Notes: a model not told the origin generated them from the letters alone. Positions 8,865-18,374 are shown, counted from the stretch's first letter. The stretch: 64,000 nt of DNA from Sabulicella glaciei (GCF_026183895.1 NZ_JAPFQI010000004.1:154360-218359); one strand, 5' to 3'. Numbers and translations are program-made.

Positions 8865-9752
8865 TCAGCCCTTCACCGCACCGGCACCGAAGCCGGCGAC
8901 GAGGTGCTTCTGGAGCAGCATGAACAGCACTGCCATCGGCACCGTCATCATCACGGAGGAAGCCATCATCAGCCCCCAATCCACGTGCGTGCCGTCGAAG
9001 AAGTGCATCACGCCGACAGTCAGCGGCAGGTTCTCCATGGAGTTCATGAAGACGCGGCCGAACAGGTAGTCGTTCCAGGAGACGATCAGGGTGAAGATCG
9101 CCGCCGCGATGATGCCTGGCCAGGCCGTCGGCAGCACGATCTCCCAGAACACGCGCAGGCGGGAGGCGCCGTCCACCAGCGCCGCCTCCTCGATCTCGAT
9201 CGGCACGCCGCGGAAGAAGGCCCACATCAGCCACATGCAGAAGGGCAGGGTGATGCACACATAGCCGAGGATGAGGGAGAAGAGCGTGTCGGTCAGGCGC
9301 AGATCGGCCATCACCAGGAACATGGGAAACACGAAGATGATGGACGGCACCATGTAGCCCACCAGCGCGAGATAGGGCACCGCGCGCTGCCCTGGGAAGC
9401 GGAACCGCGTCAACGAGTAGGCTGCGAGGGTGGAGACGATCGTACTGATCGCCGTGGTGCCGAGGGTGACGATGACGCTGTTGAGGAACCAGTCCAGGAA
9501 GAAGGCGGAGGGAGGTGGACCGCTGGCGGCCGCCGCGCCGGCCTGGAAATAGGCCTGCTTGCCTTCCAGCAGCGCCCGGTAGTTTTCGAGCGTCCAGCTT
9601 TCAGGCCACAGCGTCGGCGGCCAGCGGAAGATCTCCTCCTTGGGCTTCACGCTGGTGAAGAAGGCCCAGACCAGCGGAAAGCAGACCAGGAAGGTGACGG
9701 CCGAGAGCAGCGCATAGAGCGCCACGCGGCCCAGCACGATCTTGGCGCTCAC
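8865..9752 (-). CDS. ABC importer permease, second subunit (UgpE/MalG type)
   Basis: A 295-residue membrane protein with about six membrane segments. The EAA loop is visible as EEAALVDGASRLRVFWEIVLP, ending in the usual interaction helix. It starts at a GTG that overlaps the stop of the first permease (GTGA), so the genes are coupled. A short insert rich in Ala/Gly/Pro (FQAGAAAASGPPPS) sits in the periplasmic part before the second membrane segment. It pairs with the other permease to form the channel. Confidence 0.88.
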   Translation of the reverse strand: MSAKIVLGRVALYALLSAVTFLVCFPLVWAFFTSVKPKEEIFRWPPTLWPESWTLENYRALLEGKQAYFQAGAAAASGPPPSAFFLDWFLNSVIVTLGTTAISTIVSTLAAYSLTRFRFPGQRAVPYLALVGYMVPSIIFVFPMFLVMADLRLTDTLFSLILGYVCITLPFCMWLMWAFFRGVPIEIEEAALVDGASRLRVFWEIVLPTAWPGIIAAAIFTLIVSWNDYLFGRVFMNSMENLPLTVGVMHFFDGTHVDWGLMMASSVMMTVPMAVLFMLLQKHLVAGFGAGAVKG

Positions 9753-10645
9753 GTCGCCTTCTCCTCCTGCCCGAAGCCCGAGACACGGACATAGACCACC
9801 GTGCCCGCCAGCAGCAGGACGATCATCACCACCCCCGTTGCAGCCGCGACGCCGAGACGGAGATTGGCCATCCCCTCCTCGAAGGCATAGACGGCGAGGT
9901 TGAAGGTGGACGTGCCCGGCCCGCCCCGCGTCAGCAGGTAGATTTCCTCGAACTTGTTGAAGGTCCAAATGGTGCGGAACACGATCACCACTACAAGCAC
10001 CTCTTTCAGCATCGGCAGGGTTATGTCGGTGAAGCGGCGCCAGGCGCCCGCGCCATCCACCTTCGCGGCGTCGTAAAGCTCGGTGGGGATGGTCTGCAGC
10101 CGGGCCAGGACGCAGATGATGACGAAGGGTGTGTACTTCCACACGTTCAGCAGCACGGCCGAGGTCATGGCCATGTTCGGCGTCGAGAGCCAAGCAATGT
10201 TCTGCTCGATGATGCCAAGCGAGACGAGCGCGTGATTCACGATGCCGATTTCGGAGTTGAAGATCCAACGCCAGTTCAGCGCGATCACAACCGTCGGCAC
10301 GATGTAGGGAAACAGCAAAAGCCCACGGAATACCGCGATGCCCGGCAGCGCCACATGAAGCAGCATGGCAAGTCCGACGCCGAGCAGCGTCTGCAGGACG
10401 ATGGACCACCCCGTCCAGACCAGGGCTTGGCTGAAGCTTTCCCAGAACAGCGGATCGTTAAAGATCCGCTCAAAATTCTCGAACCCCACCCAGGTCAAAT
10501 CGTCGGGCCGGAGGGGGTTATAGCTGTAGAAGGCCAGCCGCACCGCCTCGGCCACGGGCCAGACCATGAAGGCACCGGCCGTGACCAGGAAGGGCAGCAT
10601 GAAGAGGATTCCGACCTGCCGGTCGGACAGGCGGAATCCCCGCAT
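9749..10645 (-). CDS. ABC importer permease, first subunit (UgpA/MalF type)
   Basis: A 298-residue integral membrane protein beginning MRGFRLSDRQVGILFML. It has about six hydrophobic segments and the EAA motif ELYDAAKVDGAGAWRRF facing the ATPase. The start is ATG 10645, two bases after the stop of the binding-protein gene. The order binding protein, permease, permease, ATPase is the standard layout of a CUT1-type carbohydrate importer. Confidence 0.88.
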   Translation of the reverse strand: MRGFRLSDRQVGILFMLPFLVTAGAFMVWPVAEAVRLAFYSYNPLRPDDLTWVGFENFERIFNDPLFWESFSQALVWTGWSIVLQTLLGVGLAMLLHVALPGIAVFRGLLLFPYIVPTVVIALNWRWIFNSEIGIVNHALVSLGIIEQNIAWLSTPNMAMTSAVLLNVWKYTPFVIICVLARLQTIPTELYDAAKVDGAGAWRRFTDITLPMLKEVLVVVIVFRTIWTFNKFEEIYLLTRGGPGTSTFNLAVYAFEEGMANLRLGVAAATGVVMIVLLLAGTVVYVRVSGFGQEEKAT

Positions 10646-10647
10646 CC

Positions 10648-12012
10648 TCAGCCAGCCAGCATGCGCGCGTTGTCGCGCCGGATGGTCTCGAACTGCCGCT
10701 GGCCCCACTGGACCGCCTGACGCGGCTGCTCGTTGTTCAATAGCATGCGCTGCACCGCCTGCGCCCAGACGCTGCGTCCATGTGCGGAGCCGGCCAGCGG
10801 GTTGACCCCGTGCCGAAGCTCAAGCCCCGTGTTGCAGGTGTGCGGGACGGACTGGCTGAAAATCACGTCCAGCGAGCGGCGCTTCGACTGGTAGAAGGGG
10901 TGGGCCAGCATGGCGGGCGCGGTGGCCACGTCCTTGAAGACTGGGCCCACGTTCGGCATCAGGCTTTGGCTGTAGCGCACCAACCAGTCGACGTTGTTGG
11001 AAACGTAAGTGACGGCTTCCTTCGTCTCGCGGATGAAGGCGTTGTCGCGGCGCGGGATGATCCAGCCGTTGATGTCGGTCCAGGACCAGCGCATTCCTGT
11101 GCCAGGATGGGCCGGGTTCAAGTAGTATTCCATGTTGTTGAAGAGCTGCGGAGTTTCCTCCGCAGCTCGGCCCATGGTGCGGCCCCAATAGGCGGACATC
11201 CCCGTGCGGCCGGCCACGTGCTGATCCACGACCTGGAGGAAGGAGAACTCCACCGCTGCGCGCGGCATGAACGGGTGCAGGCGGCGGATGAAGTCGAAGG
11301 CCTCCACCGTGGCGGGGCTGTCGAAGACGGTTTTGAACCCGTCGCGCGGGTCCCAGGTCATCCCGCCCGCCTGCCAGATGAACTGCGTGATGTGGTAATC
11401 GGCGCAGAGGTTGCGGCCCAGCGCCATGGTGTAGCCCGCCATGCCGGGCTTGCGCTCGCTGATGGTGCGGGCAGCGTTGGCGAACTGGTCCCAGTTCCAG
11501 CTGGCCGGGTCACCCAGCCCCAACTCGTTCACGATGTCCTGCTGCACGACCAGCAGGCAGGGCTGGTGGTGCACGGGCACGGCGTACTGCACGCCCTTCC
11601 AGGCTCCGAACTGCTCCAGCGAGAACCCGTCCACCAGCCGCTCCCGCGCGCGGATGGCGTTGTTCACGTCCTCCACCGGTTCCAGCAAGCCTTCAGCCGC
11701 AAGCTGGTAGGCGATGGGGCTTTCCACGCTGATCAGCGCCGGAGGGCGCCTTGCCGCGAGGTCAGTGGTGAGCTTCACCGTCACCCCGTCCCAGGGGATC
11801 TGCTCCACCTCGAAGCGGATGCCGGCATTGTTGCGCTCGGCCCATTCGTTCATGCCCTGCACGAAGACGCCGCCATAGGGCCCGGGCTCGCCCCAGACGC
11901 GCGCGACGCGCGGCTGGTTCTGCGCGAGGGCCGGGGCGGCGAGTCCGGCGGCAAGGGCCGAGCCGCCCAGCAAGGCAGCGCGGCGCGTGGCGAGAAGGCT
12001 GGTCGTGCTCAT
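10648..12012 (-). CDS. ABC importer periplasmic binding protein (family 1)
   Basis: A 454-residue protein with a Tat-like leader (ATRRAALLGGSALAAGLAAPALAQ split around the twin Arg). The body has features of large carbohydrate-type binding proteins, with NEWAERNNAG, KLTTDLAARRPPALIS and several Trp/Tyr-rich stretches. It delivers the solute to the permease pair downstream. Forty bases separate it from the HisD-family gene upstream, so the five genes probably form one transcript. The ligand is unknown. Confidence 0.85.
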   Translation of the reverse strand: MSTTSLLATRRAALLGGSALAAGLAAPALAQNQPRVARVWGEPGPYGGVFVQGMNEWAERNNAGIRFEVEQIPWDGVTVKLTTDLAARRPPALISVESPIAYQLAAEGLLEPVEDVNNAIRARERLVDGFSLEQFGAWKGVQYAVPVHHQPCLLVVQQDIVNELGLGDPASWNWDQFANAARTISERKPGMAGYTMALGRNLCADYHITQFIWQAGGMTWDPRDGFKTVFDSPATVEAFDFIRRLHPFMPRAAVEFSFLQVVDQHVAGRTGMSAYWGRTMGRAAEETPQLFNNMEYYLNPAHPGTGMRWSWTDINGWIIPRRDNAFIRETKEAVTYVSNNVDWLVRYSQSLMPNVGPVFKDVATAPAMLAHPFYQSKRRSLDVIFSQSVPHTCNTGLELRHGVNPLAGSAHGRSVWAQAVQRMLLNNEQPRQAVQWGQRQFETIRRDNARMLAG

Positions 12013-12052
12013 GGCGTGAACTCCTCCCTCCGTGACTCGGGTGCTTCCCCGA

Positions 12053-13348
12053 TCAGTCGGTTCCCTGGACGTTCTTGGGCGCATAGCGTGCGAAGCGCAC
12101 ATCGGCCGTCTTCTCGTGCGCCAGCATCCCCTCCTCGTGACAGATGCGGCCCATGATGGGCGCGATGCGGCGCGACGCGTCGTCGCTCAGCCGCTGCCAC
12201 GTGACGGTCTTGATGAACTTCCCGACCCAGAGCCCGCCCGTGTACCGGGCGGCCCGTCCGGTCGGCAGGGTGTGGTTGGTGCCCACGCCCTTGTCGCCAT
12301 AGGCAACGGTGGATTGCTCGCCGAGGAAAAGGCTGCCGTAGTTGCGCAGCCGGGCGAGAAACCAGTCGTCGCGCGCGGTCTGCACCTCCAGGTGCTCGGG
12401 CGCGTACTCGTCGCTGACCGTCGCGGCCTCCTCGTCGCTGTCCACGACGATGATCTCGCCCAGGCTTTCCCAGGCCTTGCCGGCGATGGCGGCGGTCGGC
12501 AGCGTCTCGAGCTGGAGGGCGATCTCCTTCAGCACGGTTTCGCCCAGCCGCGCGGAGGTGGTGACGAGCCAGGCCGGGCTGTCCGGCCCGTGCTCCGCCT
12601 GGCCGAGCAGGTCGGTGGCGACCAGGGCCGGATCGGCGCTGTCATCGGCAATCACCAGGATCTCCGTCGGGCCTGCCAGCAGGTCGATGCCCACCGTGCC
12701 GAAAAGCTGGCGCTTCGCTTCCGCCACGAAGGCATTGCCGGGGCCGGTAATCATGTCGCGGGACGTCATGCCAATGCAGCCAAAGGCCATGGAGGCGAGG
12801 GCCTGCACGCCGCCGATGCAGTAGATCTCGTCCGCGCCCGAGGCGTGCAGCGCATAGAGCGTCTGCGGATAGATGCCTTCCGCGTCGCGTGGCGGGGCCG
12901 CACCGACGACATGGCCGACGCCCGCGACCTTGGCCGTCGCCACCGACATGATGGCGGCGGAGATCAGCGGATACTTGCCGCCCGGGATGTAGCAGCCCGC
13001 CTTGCCGACCGGGATCTGCTTCTGACCGAGGATGATGCCCGGCTCGATCTCCGTCTCGAACTCGCCGAGCGAGTCCCGCTGCGCCCTGGCGAAGTCGGTC
13101 ACCCTGGCGTGGGCGTAGGCGAAATCCTCCTTGAAGGTCTCGGGCAGGTCGCGGGCGACGCGGCGGATCTGGTCCTCGCTGACGCGGAACTCGGGCGACT
13201 CCCAGCGGTCGAATTCGCGCGCGTAACGACGCACGGCGTCGTCGCGGTTGGCGGCGATGTCGTCCAGGATCTGCCGGACACGGTCCTCCAGCGCGCGCCG
13301 GTCGCCGGGCGCGGGAGGACGAGCCTGCTTCAGGTAGCGGCGCGCCAC
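12053..13348 (-). CDS. Histidinol dehydrogenase-family protein (HpsN-like)
   Basis: A 431-residue zinc- and NAD-dependent alcohol-to-acid dehydrogenase of the HisD fold. Family landmarks are GKAGCYIPGGKYPL, ITGPGNAFVAEAKR, LLAGPTEILVIAD, GQAEHG, SDEYAPEHLE and GTNHTLPT. The C-terminal part (ARYTGGLWVGKFIKTVTW) looks closer to the HpsN sulfopropanediol dehydrogenase branch than to biosynthetic HisD, but this is a by-eye judgement. The GTG start is favoured by GGAGGA placed just upstream. Its position before an importer operon suggests it oxidises the imported solute, perhaps a C3 polyol or sulfonate, rather than making histidine. Confidence 0.8.
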   Translation of the reverse strand: MARRYLKQARPPAPGDRRALEDRVRQILDDIAANRDDAVRRYAREFDRWESPEFRVSEDQIRRVARDLPETFKEDFAYAHARVTDFARAQRDSLGEFETEIEPGIILGQKQIPVGKAGCYIPGGKYPLISAAIMSVATAKVAGVGHVVGAAPPRDAEGIYPQTLYALHASGADEIYCIGGVQALASMAFGCIGMTSRDMITGPGNAFVAEAKRQLFGTVGIDLLAGPTEILVIADDSADPALVATDLLGQAEHGPDSPAWLVTTSARLGETVLKEIALQLETLPTAAIAGKAWESLGEIIVVDSDEEAATVSDEYAPEHLEVQTARDDWFLARLRNYGSLFLGEQSTVAYGDKGVGTNHTLPTGRAARYTGGLWVGKFIKTVTWQRLSDDASRRIAPIMGRICHEEGMLAHEKTADVRFARYAPKNVQGTD

Positions 13349-13525
13349 GCTTCCTCCATGCTTCAAGTGTCGTTCCTTGGGTGGCCTCTGGCCTCCGGCG
13401 CGCAGCCTAGACCTATCCCGGCGATGAACGAAAGTCCCAACGCTGCGCGCTTCGCGTTGCGTCGCTGCCCTGGGCGGTTGCGCGGCCATGGCCTAGCCTC
13501 GCTCCGTCACCTCCGAGGTCGTCCG

Positions 13526-14338
13526 ATGAGCTTCTCCGCCCCACCGCGCCGTGCCGGCTTTGTTGAGCGCCCCGATTGCCGCATCGCTTACGAGGTGACG
13601 GGTAGCGGACCCGCCCTTGTCTTCGCGCACGGGCTGGGCGGAAACCTGATGTCGTGGTGGCAGCAGGTCGCGCATTTCGCGCCGCACCGTACCTGCGTCG
13701 CCTTCTCCCATCGCGGCTTCTTTCCTTCCACCGCGCCGGCGGGCGGGCCCGACCCGGCCGCCTATGCCGAGGATCTCGCCGCGCTGGTGGATCACCTCGG
13801 CCTCGGCGATATCAGCATCGTCTGCCAATCCATGGGCGGCTGGACCGGGGTGGAGTACGCGCTGCTGCGGCCGCACCGCGTGAAGGCGCTGGTTCTGGCG
13901 GCGACGGTCGGCTCGCTCGACCCGAACCTCGTCCCAGGAGCGATGTCGACGAAGCAGGAGGGGGCGGCCGCAGCGCTTCTCGCGCGGAACATGCACCCGG
14001 CCAGCGGCGCGCGGATGGCTGAGGAACAGCCGGCGCTGCACCATCTCTACCATCACATTTTCGGGCTGACGCAGGGGTTCGACCGGGAAGCGGTGCGTGC
14101 CAAGCTCTACGCGCTGCGCACCCGCAAGGCGGCAGAACTGGCCGCCACCGGCTGCCCGGTGCTCTTCGTTCCCTCCGAGGAGGACGTGGTCCTGCCCTAT
14201 TCGGGCGAGGCGATGGCCGCCGCCATCCCCGGCGCACACGCCGCGACGATCCGGCGCGCCGGCCATTCGGGCCATTTCGAGCGCGCGGCCGAGTTCAACG
14301 CGCTGGTCGAGCGCTTCCTTGACGATGTCGGCGGCTGA
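13526..14338 (+). CDS. Alpha/beta hydrolase
   Basis: A 270-residue alpha/beta hydrolase. HGLGGNLMSWW carries the oxyanion-hole HG motif, the nucleophile elbow is CQSMGGW (Ser), the acid lies around PSEEDVVLP, and the catalytic His is in RAGHSGHFE. The family covers esterases, enol-lactonases and C-C hydrolases; enol-lactone hydrolases look similar. It is divergent from the HisD-like gene, with 177 bp between them, and precedes convergent binding-protein genes. A role in ring-cleavage product hydrolysis would fit the neighbouring aldolase and hydratase but is inference. Confidence 0.85.
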   Translation: MSFSAPPRRAGFVERPDCRIAYEVTGSGPALVFAHGLGGNLMSWWQQVAHFAPHRTCVAFSHRGFFPSTAPAGGPDPAAYAEDLAALVDHLGLGDISIVCQSMGGWTGVEYALLRPHRVKALVLAATVGSLDPNLVPGAMSTKQEGAAAALLARNMHPASGARMAEEQPALHHLYHHIFGLTQGFDREAVRAKLYALRTRKAAELAATGCPVLFVPSEEDVVLPYSGEAMAAAIPGAHAATIRRAGHSGHFERAAEFNALVERFLDDVGG

Positions 14339-14353
14339 GGAGGCGACCGTCCC

Positions 14354-15340
14354 TTACGGATCGGCGCGGATGTTGCCGCGCTGGATCACGTCCTGCCACT
14401 TCGCCTTCTCGCGCGCCAGGCGCGCATCGCCCTCCTCAGGTGTCGAGCCGACATAGTCGAAGCCGAGATCGGTTAGGCGCTGCGCCACCTCGGGCGACTG
14501 CGCGGCATGACGCGCTGCGGCGTTCAGCCGCATCACAGGGCCATCGGGCGTCGCCTTCGGCACGGTCAGCATTGCCCAGGTATAGACCTCATAATCCGCG
14601 AGGCGCGGATCGCTTTCCGCCATGGTCGGCACGTCGGGGAATTGCTGGATGCGGTTCGCGACCAGCGTGGCGAGGGGCCGCACCGCGCCGGATCGGATAT
14701 GCGCCGTCGCGCCCGGCACGTCAGCGAAGATCATGGAGATCTCGCCAGCCAGCAGCGCGGTGATGGCGGGGCCGGTCCCACGATAAACGACATGGGTCAA
14801 ATCCACGCCCATCATCAGCTTGTAGAGTTCGGCACCAAGATGGAGCGGAGTGCCGATCCCTGCCGAGCCATAGTTGAGCCGCGCACCCTGCTCCTTCGCC
14901 ATCGCGTGGAACCCGGCGATGTCGCGCGCCGGGCTGTCGGCGCGGACGATGAGGATGTAGGGCGAGATCGACACCAGGCAGGCGCAGCGGAGCGTCTCGA
15001 CCGGGTCGAAGGGCATGGGCTGCAAGGTCAGCGGCGCGGTGAGGAAGGAGATCGACCCCATCAGCGCCGTGTAGCCATCGGGCCGCGCCTGGACGACCGC
15101 GCGAGTCCCGATGGTGGAGCCAGCGCCGGCGCGATTCTCCACCGTGACCGGTTGGCCCAGGAACTCGCTCATCTTCGGGGCCAGCAGGCGCGCGCCGATG
15201 TCGGGCGTGCCGCCCGGCGCGAAGGGCACGATCATGTTGACCGAACGCTCCGGCCAGCTCGCCTGGGCTTGCGCGACGGGTGCCAGCAGCGACAGGGCAG
15301 GCAGCGCGAGCGCGGTGCGACGCGGGAAACGATGGGTCAT
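14354..15340 (-). CDS. Bug/TctC-family periplasmic solute-binding protein
   Basis: A 328-residue protein with a signal peptide (MTHRFPRRTALALPALSLLA) followed by the Bug signature WPERSVNMIVPFAPGG, then NRAGAGSTIG and YGSAGIGTPLHLGAEL. Bug proteins bind carboxylates for tripartite tricarboxylate transporters. No tctA or tctB membrane gene lies nearby, so this is an orphan that may work with distant membrane subunits. It is followed downstream by the convergent hydrolase gene; a second paralog lies upstream on the same strand. Confidence 0.9.
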   Translation of the reverse strand: MTHRFPRRTALALPALSLLAPVAQAQASWPERSVNMIVPFAPGGTPDIGARLLAPKMSEFLGQPVTVENRAGAGSTIGTRAVVQARPDGYTALMGSISFLTAPLTLQPMPFDPVETLRCACLVSISPYILIVRADSPARDIAGFHAMAKEQGARLNYGSAGIGTPLHLGAELYKLMMGVDLTHVVYRGTGPAITALLAGEISMIFADVPGATAHIRSGAVRPLATLVANRIQQFPDVPTMAESDPRLADYEVYTWAMLTVPKATPDGPVMRLNAAARHAAQSPEVAQRLTDLGFDYVGSTPEEGDARLAREKAKWQDVIQRGNIRADP

Positions 15341-15441
15341 TCCGTGTTCCTCCCTTCTTGCCTGACTTCGGCAGGGCGCGAGCCTGCTTCCAGCCCCGAA
15401 GAATACAGCGCGGCGGCCAGGAAGCCGCCGCGCCTGCAAGC

Positions 15442-16422
15442 CTACTCGGGGCGCACGCCCGCTGCGCGCAGGATCGTGGTGAAGCGATCCATGCTTTCAC
15501 GGATGAGGTTCACCACCTGCTCGGGCGTCTCGTAGCCCGCGCGGGGCGACACCCCGGCCATCTCGTTGAGCTTCGCCGCGTTCTGCTGGATCGAATCGCG
15601 GAACGCCGCGCTCAGCGCAGCTACCACGGGCGCCGGCGTGCCGACGGGGGCCAGGACGGGGAAATACTCCTCGAGGACCACGGCGGGCATGCCGGCTTCC
15701 GGCGCACTTGGCACGTCGGGCAAGGCGGGGACGCGCTGCTCGGCGAGGACGGCGAGCGGACGTAGTCCGCCGCCGCGCGTCTGTCCGATCGAGGAGGCCA
15801 TGGTCGGTGTGCCGAGCTGCGCCTCGCCGGCCAGCAGCGCGGCGACGCTCGGACCGCCGCCGCGATAATGCACGAACTCGACCTCCACCTGGGAACTCGA
15901 CCGGAACAACTCGGCGGCGACATGGACACCGCTACCGATGCCGGCGGTGGCCAGGTTATAGCGCCCGGGATTGGCCTTCAGGAGGGCCAGCAATTCCTGC
16001 GCATTGCGCGCGGGCAGCTGCGGGTTGGCGACCAGCACGTAGGGCGAGAACCCGGCCACGGCCACGCCGACGAAGTCGTTGATCGTGTTGTAGGGGACGC
16101 GAGCGACGATCGCGGGAACCGTCGGATGGGAACTGTTGATCAGCAGCGTGTAGCCATCCGGCGCGGCGCGGGCGACGACCTCGGCGCCGATCACGCTCCC
16201 GGCGCCGGCGCGGTTCTCGATCACCACCGGCTGACCCAGGATCTGTCCCGCCGTTTCCGCGACGATCCGCCCGACGATGTCGTTCGAGCCGCCCGGGGCG
16301 AAGGGAACGACAAGGCGGATGGGACGCGTGGGCCGCCAGGCTGCATCGGACTGCGCGCGCAGGGCGGAAGGCGCGAAGCCGGCGGCTAGGGCAAGGGACA
16401 AGGCGCTGCGGCGAGTTGGCAC
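15442..16422 (-). CDS. Bug/TctC-family periplasmic solute-binding protein
   Basis: A 326-residue paralog of the previous gene. It has a twin-Arg leader (PTRRSALSLALAAGFAPSAL), then PIRLVVPFAPGGSNDIVGR, ENRAGAGSVIGAE and ATAGIGSGVHVAAEL. The start is taken as GTG 16422, where the signal peptide begins. The ligand is probably a carboxylate or aromatic acid that the RraA-type and hydratase-type enzymes next door could process. No transporter membrane subunits are present. Confidence 0.88.
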   Translation of the reverse strand: MPTRRSALSLALAAGFAPSALRAQSDAAWRPTRPIRLVVPFAPGGSNDIVGRIVAETAGQILGQPVVIENRAGAGSVIGAEVVARAAPDGYTLLINSSHPTVPAIVARVPYNTINDFVGVAVAGFSPYVLVANPQLPARNAQELLALLKANPGRYNLATAGIGSGVHVAAELFRSSSQVEVEFVHYRGGGPSVAALLAGEAQLGTPTMASSIGQTRGGGLRPLAVLAEQRVPALPDVPSAPEAGMPAVVLEEYFPVLAPVGTPAPVVAALSAAFRDSIQQNAAKLNEMAGVSPRAGYETPEQVVNLIRESMDRFTTILRAAGVRPE

Positions 16423-16634
16423 GATGGACGTCTCCCTGTGGTCGGCCGCGCCCTTTCTCGCGGCGCGGCAAGTCTTTGACCGAACCATATCCCGATCGGG
16501 AGGCAATGCGAGGCGGAATTTGCCCGGGCCGCCAGGAGCAGCGAGGCTGGCGGAGCGGCGCGAAGCCGCTAGTGTTCGAGAGGACCCATCGCCCGGCGTG
16601 GTCCCTCGCGCCCGGTTCCGCGTGGAGTGAGACG

Positions 16635-17318
16635 ATGCTACACGATCCGCCCCTCTTGACGATCCATCGCGGCCACCGCCGCCCCGACAGGTCGCTCGTC
16701 GAGGCCTTTCGGAGCGCCCAGACCTCGCATCTCTGCGACGCCATGGATGGGCGCGGTGCCCTCGACCACCGCATCAAGCCGCTGGATCCGGGAAACGCCG
16801 CCTTCGCAGGGCCCGCGATGACCGGCTGGGCCTCGCCCGCCGACGTGGTCGGCATGTTCGGCGCGCTGGCGGAGGCGGAGCCCGGTGACGTGCTGGTGGT
16901 GGCCTGCGACGCCTTTGCCGGCACGGCCGTGCTGGGTGACCTAGCCGCGGGCATGATGCGCAACAAGGGCTGCGCGGCCTTCGTGACGGATGGGCTGGCG
17001 CGGGACCGCGCGGGCATCCTCGAGACGGGGCTGCCGGTCTTTGCCGCCGGGATCAGCCCAAACTCGCCGGCGCGGAAGGGGCTGGGCGTGGTCGGGCTGC
17101 CGGTGACGCTCGGCGGGGTGCAGGTGAAGCCCGGCGACATCCTGGTCGGCGACGCGGATGGCGTGGTCGTGGTGCCGCTCGACCGCGCCGAAGCGGTGCT
17201 CAAGGCGCTGGGTCAGGTCCGTGCGGCGGAGGAGAACGCCATCCGCCGCGTGGCGGAGGGCGCTGTCATGACGCCCACGATGGAGCCGATCCTCGCCGCC
17301 GCACGGGTCCTTGGCTGA
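16635..17318 (+). CDS. RraA-like protein / 4-hydroxy-4-methyl-2-oxoglutarate aldolase family
   Basis: A 227-residue protein of the RraA/HMG-aldolase fold. The active-site region includes GDVLVVACDAFAGTAVLGDL, GCAAFVTDGLARD (carrying the R-D pair of the aldolases) and VGDADGVVVVP. Family members cleave 4-carboxy-4-hydroxy-2-oxoadipate or 4-hydroxy-4-methyl-2-oxoglutarate to pyruvate; others only bind RNase E. The catabolic neighbourhood supports the aldolase reading. It is divergent from the Bug gene and convergent with the hydratase-like gene. Confidence 0.85.
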   Translation: MLHDPPLLTIHRGHRRPDRSLVEAFRSAQTSHLCDAMDGRGALDHRIKPLDPGNAAFAGPAMTGWASPADVVGMFGALAEAEPGDVLVVACDAFAGTAVLGDLAAGMMRNKGCAAFVTDGLARDRAGILETGLPVFAAGISPNSPARKGLGVVGLPVTLGGVQVKPGDILVGDADGVVVVPLDRAEAVLKALGQVRAAEENAIRRVAEGAVMTPTMEPILAAARVLG

Positions 17319-17324
17319 AGGGGC

Positions 17325-18120
17325 TCAGGACGCGGACAGCCTCATGCTGACGCGGCCGAGGGCGCCGTACTCCGGCCACCACCTCGTCGCCCGGCGCGAC
17401 CTCCAGTGGAACGATGCAGGTGCCGGTGGTCACGACCTGCCCGGCGGCGAGGGTGACGCCGTGGCGCGACAACTCGTTCGCAATCCAGGTCAGCGCGAGG
17501 CGCGGATCGCTGAGCACGTTCGAACCACGCCCCTCCCGCTCAGGCTGCCCTGAGACGCGCGCGGTGACGCGATGCGCCGCGAGGTCGATGCCGCGCCAAT
17601 CCGCGGTCGCCTCCGGCCCCAGTACGAACTGATGTGCGCAGGCATTGTCCGCGATGAGTTGCGCCGCGCCTGCGGTCGCGAACTCCGTGAAGCGCGAGTC
17701 CGGTATCTCGATGGCCGTGTGCAGGGCGGCGACGGCGTCGAGCACCTCATCCACCGAATAGGTCTCCGTGCGGGGAGGCAGGGGGCGGGCCATGCGGAAG
17801 GCGAACTCGGCCTCGGCCACGCGCATGCGGTTCGCGCCGAACGGCAAACTCGCGCCGTCCGCATGCACCATCTCCGCGAGGAGACGCCCGGCCATGGGAC
17901 CGTCCACGCCGATATGCTGCTGCCCCGCCGCGCTGGTCGCAGCAATCTTCCAGCCCCAGAGCGGCTTCCCGCTCAGTCTTTCGATCTGCGCCTGGAGCGC
18001 GTAGCCCTCGGCGCGGCTGGAGGGGCGCAGCTTCTCGGGCAGGGCTGGCAGCACCGTGCCGTCTCGCCAATGGCGGACCAGCAATTCCGATGCTTCCCGT
18101 GCCCGCGTGGCATCCATCAT
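17325..18120 (-). pseudogene. 2-keto-4-pentenoate hydratase-like gene with a C-terminal frameshift
   Basis: The frame from ATG 18120 encodes a hydratase of the MhpD/fumarylacetoacetate-hydrolase fold: WGWKIAATS, AEAEFAFRMARPLPPR, HTAIEIPDSRF and TGTCIVPLEVAPGDEVVA. After VVA (near 17374) the read frame continues with Arg/Pro-rich residues to a stop at 17266. Removing one C at 17372-17373 instead gives EYGALGRVSMRLSAS and a stop at 17325, which is the normal family ending. So there is a single-base insertion, or a sequencing error. AAGGAG-type bases (GAGGAGAAGG) precede the start. If expressed, only the last 15 or so residues are altered and a tail is added. Confidence 0.75.
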
Positions 18121-18178
18121 ATGCCTTCTCCTCAGAGGCCTGCCTGCACGATCGCGCTGGCTGCCCTTCCATGCTCCA

Positions 18179-18312
18179 TCATCGCCGCGGACGGAAGAAG
18201 GGCCGGATTTCCTCGGCGGGGGCGTCGGGTCGTTCGAATGCGGCGACGTGGCCGTCGCGTTCCATCACGCTCCAGCAGCGGAACTCCCCCAGGCGCGTGA
18301 GGCGAGCGAGGG
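18179..18312 (-). pseudogene. C-terminal remnant of an epoxide-hydrolase-like alpha/beta hydrolase
   Basis: In one minus-strand frame the residues FRCWSVMERDGHVAAFERP, followed by AEEIRPFFRPRR and a stop, match the closing part of epoxide-hydrolase-like proteins (catalytic His in GGHFAA(F/L)E). Only about 45 residues are left; upstream sequence is not continuous with the fold. I read this as a decayed gene end in the gap between the hydratase and the deacetylase genes. Confidence 0.45.
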
Positions 18313-18374
18313 CGGATGGACGGCGCCGAGGCGTGAGGAAGCAGAAGCGCCTCGGTTGCCACTCTGTGCAGCGA

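Noticed and set aside
12032..13525. Upstream extension of the plus-strand hydrolase frame, antisense to the HisD-family gene
   Set aside because: The hydrolase fold begins at ATG 13526; the extension has no recognisable fold and lies across a gene with full motifs.
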